A stretch of 64,000 nucleotides of DNA, taken from assembly GCF_003148825.1 (NCBI RefSeq), contig NZ_QGGZ01000005.1, positions 124,001 through 188,000 on the forward strand, read 5' to 3'. The translations under genes and the position numbers were made by a program. This document shows, piece after piece, positions 61,960-64,000 of the stretch. This DNA is from Streptomyces sp. CG 926. GTDB lineage: Bacteria; Actinomycetota; Actinomycetes; Streptomycetales; Streptomycetaceae. Under the pieces are notes generated by a model that was not told the origin of the DNA, did no database searches, and saw only the letters and a list, made by a program, of their open reading frames with translations. The stretch's first letter is position 1. Each line of letters begins with the position of its first letter.

Positions 61960-61983
61960 CCGCATCCTCCTTGGACGACGGGA

Positions 61984-62006
61984 GGCCCCGCTATGTGGTC
62001 GGGGCC
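61984..62006 (+). terminator. Hairpin after integrase gene
   Basis: A 7-bp perfect stem (GGCCCCG / CGGGGCC) with a 9-nt loop, 25 bp beyond the integrase stop and followed by a CTTG. It fits an intrinsic terminator, though with no T-run. The rest of the 281-bp gap to the AIPR gene shows a possible CATAAT -10 box at 62182-62187. Confidence 0.55.
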
Positions 62007-62240
62007 CTTGAGCCTGGGTGCCCTGTGAGGACCATGGCGGCTGGGGCTGGTCCACCCGCTAGGTCTCCGCAACGGGAAGCCCAGACCTCGCCGCAGGCCG
62101 CTAGCGGGACCGTAACGCTGGCCCCACATCATCACCGAGTGCCAGATCGTGAAACCACTCCCCGCAATCCGATCTTGCCACCATAATGTGACACAACTGC
62201 ACGAGTGGCATGCGAGCGACGAGTTTGAGGTGGACCGTTC

Positions 62241-63950
62241 ATGAACCCTCTCATCCAGGGGCTTTTCAAGAAGTTTCGCGAGGAAGAAGAACTCCTGAAA
62301 CTCAAGGACTCGGACGCCTTCGAGCTGTTCGCCGCAAGCTTGATCCTCCCGAACGATCTGATTTCGCAAACACAGAAGAGCGACCTACTGCTCGACAAGG
62401 GCACAGCCGGAGTCGACGTCATCGCACTCGAAATCAACGGCCAACTGGCATGGGACCTCGACGATGTCAAGGAGATCTGTGACGCTTCAGCCAAAGTCGA
62501 GGTTTCACTCCACTTCATTCAGGCGAAGCAGTCCGGCTCGGTCTCAGGGTCCGAGATCCTTAACTTCGGAGACACTGTTCGAAAATTTCTCAAGAATGAA
62601 GGGTTCCCCGGATACCCTCGAATTGAATCACTGGCCAAATCGCTTGGTTCCGTGTTCGAGGGCTACGCAAGCCGACTCAAGGCCTCCCCAGCAGTCACGC
62701 TGTCCTTTGTGACGACTGCCCCCAAGCCGTCGACAGCGGCCGAAAGTACTAAGGATAAGATCGCCACTGTAACCAGGCACATCTCCGACCTCGGATTTGT
62801 CGGCAAGGTGACGGTGTCCGTCCTGGGTGCGGACGACATCCACGACGCATGGGTCAAGAGGAATCATGCCAACGAGGTGGAGATTCAACTCGAGAAGCAG
62901 GTCAACCTCCCCAAGATGCCCGGCGTAGACCAGGCAATTCTCGGAGTCGTCTCGGTATCAGAACTCTTGAAGTTGATCGAGAACAGCGACGATGGATCCC
63001 TTGATGAGCGGGTCTTCTACGACAATGTCCGCGGGTTCAAGGGAGAAGACAACCCCGTCAACAAGCAGATCATGACCACGTTGACGTCAGCAGAGCGGAA
63101 CCTGCTTCCCGTCCTCAACAACGGTGTCACGGTCGTGGCCTCGGAGTACTCGCCGAAGCCTGGCGACGCCGTTGCCGTATCTGGCTACCAGATCGTGAAT
63201 GGCTGCCAGACCAGCCATTGCCTTCACCTCTCCAAAGAGTCTCTCGGCGAGGCAATTTCCACTGTGTACGTTCCCATCCGTTTGGTTGTAACGGGTGATG
63301 AGGAAGTCGCGACGCAAATCATCCGGGCAACCAATTCTCAGACCGCAGTCCAAGAAAACGACCTAGTGGCTCTGACGAAGATCCAGAAGAAACTTGAAGA
63401 CTTCTATCTCCTGGACACGGCCGACGTGAAGCTCACCTACGAACGACGCTCGGGTCAGTTCTACAAGAAGGAAGTAACCAAAACAAGGGTCGTCACCATC
63501 GCGGATCAGATGCGAGCGATCACCGCAATGTTCCTTGACTCGCCTCACGCTGCGGCACGGTATGCGCACCGGCTCTACGGTGACGTAGGGGATTCCATCT
63601 TCCGGGATGACCACAGGCTCCTCCCCTACGTGGCGAGCGCTTTCGCGGCATACAAGCTCGAGAACGCATTCCGAACAGGACTGGACTCCATCTTCAAGCC
63701 CGCGCGATACCACATCCTTATGGCATATAAATACCACGTACTCGGCAAGAACTCTGCGCTTCTTGATGACAAGAAGTGCGAAGAGCAGAGCTTGGAAATT
63801 ATCGCCGCGCTCAAGAAGCCCGATCAGGTGCCCGTTTTTCGCACCGTGGCAGAGATGGTGGCTGCGGCTGGTGGAGGTCAACTCCCGACTCCAGACCGCC
63901 TTAAGCGTCAGCCGTTCACACAAGACCTAATCCGCACCTTCCTCAAGTAG
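62241..63950 (+). CDS. AIPR-family abortive infection protein with nuclease-like N-terminus
   Basis: A 569-residue AIPR protein, a family linked to abortive phage infection. The AIPR core is clear: ERVFYDNVRGFKGEDNPVNK, LPVLNNGVTVVAS and GYQIVNGCQTSH. The N-terminus carries a PD-(D/E)xK nuclease-like segment with D59 (GVDVIAL) and Q94-A-K96 (FIQAK). GC content is visibly lower than in neighbouring genes, in keeping with transfer. The start has GAGGTGG upstream. It sits 281 bp after the integrase, so it is cargo of the element. The last 50 bp of the window show no gene. Confidence 0.93.
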   Translation: MNPLIQGLFKKFREEEELLKLKDSDAFELFAASLILPNDLISQTQKSDLLLDKGTAGVDVIALEINGQLAWDLDDVKEICDASAKVEVSLHFIQAKQSGSVSGSEILNFGDTVRKFLKNEGFPGYPRIESLAKSLGSVFEGYASRLKASPAVTLSFVTTAPKPSTAAESTKDKIATVTRHISDLGFVGKVTVSVLGADDIHDAWVKRNHANEVEIQLEKQVNLPKMPGVDQAILGVVSVSELLKLIENSDDGSLDERVFYDNVRGFKGEDNPVNKQIMTTLTSAERNLLPVLNNGVTVVASEYSPKPGDAVAVSGYQIVNGCQTSHCLHLSKESLGEAISTVYVPIRLVVTGDEEVATQIIRATNSQTAVQENDLVALTKIQKKLEDFYLLDTADVKLTYERRSGQFYKKEVTKTRVVTIADQMRAITAMFLDSPHAAARYAHRLYGDVGDSIFRDDHRLLPYVASAFAAYKLENAFRTGLDSIFKPARYHILMAYKYHVLGKNSALLDDKKCEEQSLEIIAALKKPDQVPVFRTVAEMVAAAGGGQLPTPDRLKRQPFTQDLIRTFLK

Positions 63951-64000
63951 CTGATGGCCCGACCAGCCTGCCGAATGGACATGAACAAGCCGGTCCGCGA

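Noticed and set aside
1..64000. tRNA, rRNA or riboswitch genes
   Set aside because: No sequence with a convincing cloverleaf, rRNA conservation or known aptamer core was seen on either strand.

Overview
This 64 kb window is high-GC actinobacterial DNA with strong third-position GC bias. The gene content (type II polyketide cluster, XRE/DUF5753 plus DUF397 pair, futalosine-pathway menaquinone genes, HelD-type helicase, LAXTG surface protein, DUF3027, DUF4031) points to Streptomyces or a very close relative. No rRNA, tRNA or CRISPR array was seen.

Positions 1 to about 13.3 kb hold the right-hand part of a type II aromatic polyketide cluster whose left part lies outside the window. A minus-strand operon runs cyclase, KS-alpha, chain length factor, ACP, ketoreductase, aromatase/cyclase. 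After it come two SnoaL-like proteins, a second two-domain TcmI-type cyclase, a cytochrome P450 with its ferredoxin, an atypical OmpR-type regulator, a DHA2 exporter, a small unknown two-cistron unit and a TetR regulator. The gene order and regulator type resemble angucycline-type clusters, but the product cannot be named from this fragment. A decayed SDR fragment at 13.5 kb marks the edge.

From 13.6 to 23.5 kb there is accessory chromosome: a membrane-anchored beta-propeller protein, a free-standing I9 propeptide-like protein divergent from two tandem S8 proteases, an XRE/DUF397 pair, and two 127-residue Cys-motif paralogues 7 kb apart. From 23.5 to 27.4 kb lies an N-acetylmuramic acid recycling set (EIIBC, MurQ, RpiR-type regulator) with a TGAAA-N5-TTTCA palindrome at the regulator start. 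From 27.5 to 43.7 kb come mostly conserved chromosomal genes (Rpn-like nuclease pair, serine hydrolase, MFS, HD protein, CutC, HelD-type helicase, XPB helicase, LAXTG protein, DoxX) with decayed peroxiredoxin and transposase fragments.

At 43.9 kb a solitary gene fuses a DUF4157 (eCIS core) domain to a C-terminal domain carrying R, STT and ExE motifs in the right order for an ADP-ribosyltransferase. It is a candidate contractile-injection-system toxin and the most striking gene in the window. From 45.5 to 59.8 kb follow conserved chromosomal genes, including a WYL/helicase-associated protein, a cold-shock protein, mqnB-mqnD, DUF3027, and an NfeD-like protein with a flotillin.

The right end (59.9-64 kb) is a mobile element junction. 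An aldo/keto reductase pseudogene abuts a large serine integrase, followed by a lower-GC AIPR-family (abortive infection) gene. A dispersed GC-rich repeat family with GGGGCTCCGCCCC hairpins and a CTCAAACGCCGGCG core occurs at six intergenic sites, once as a 29-bp tandem array and twice as large inverted repeats.
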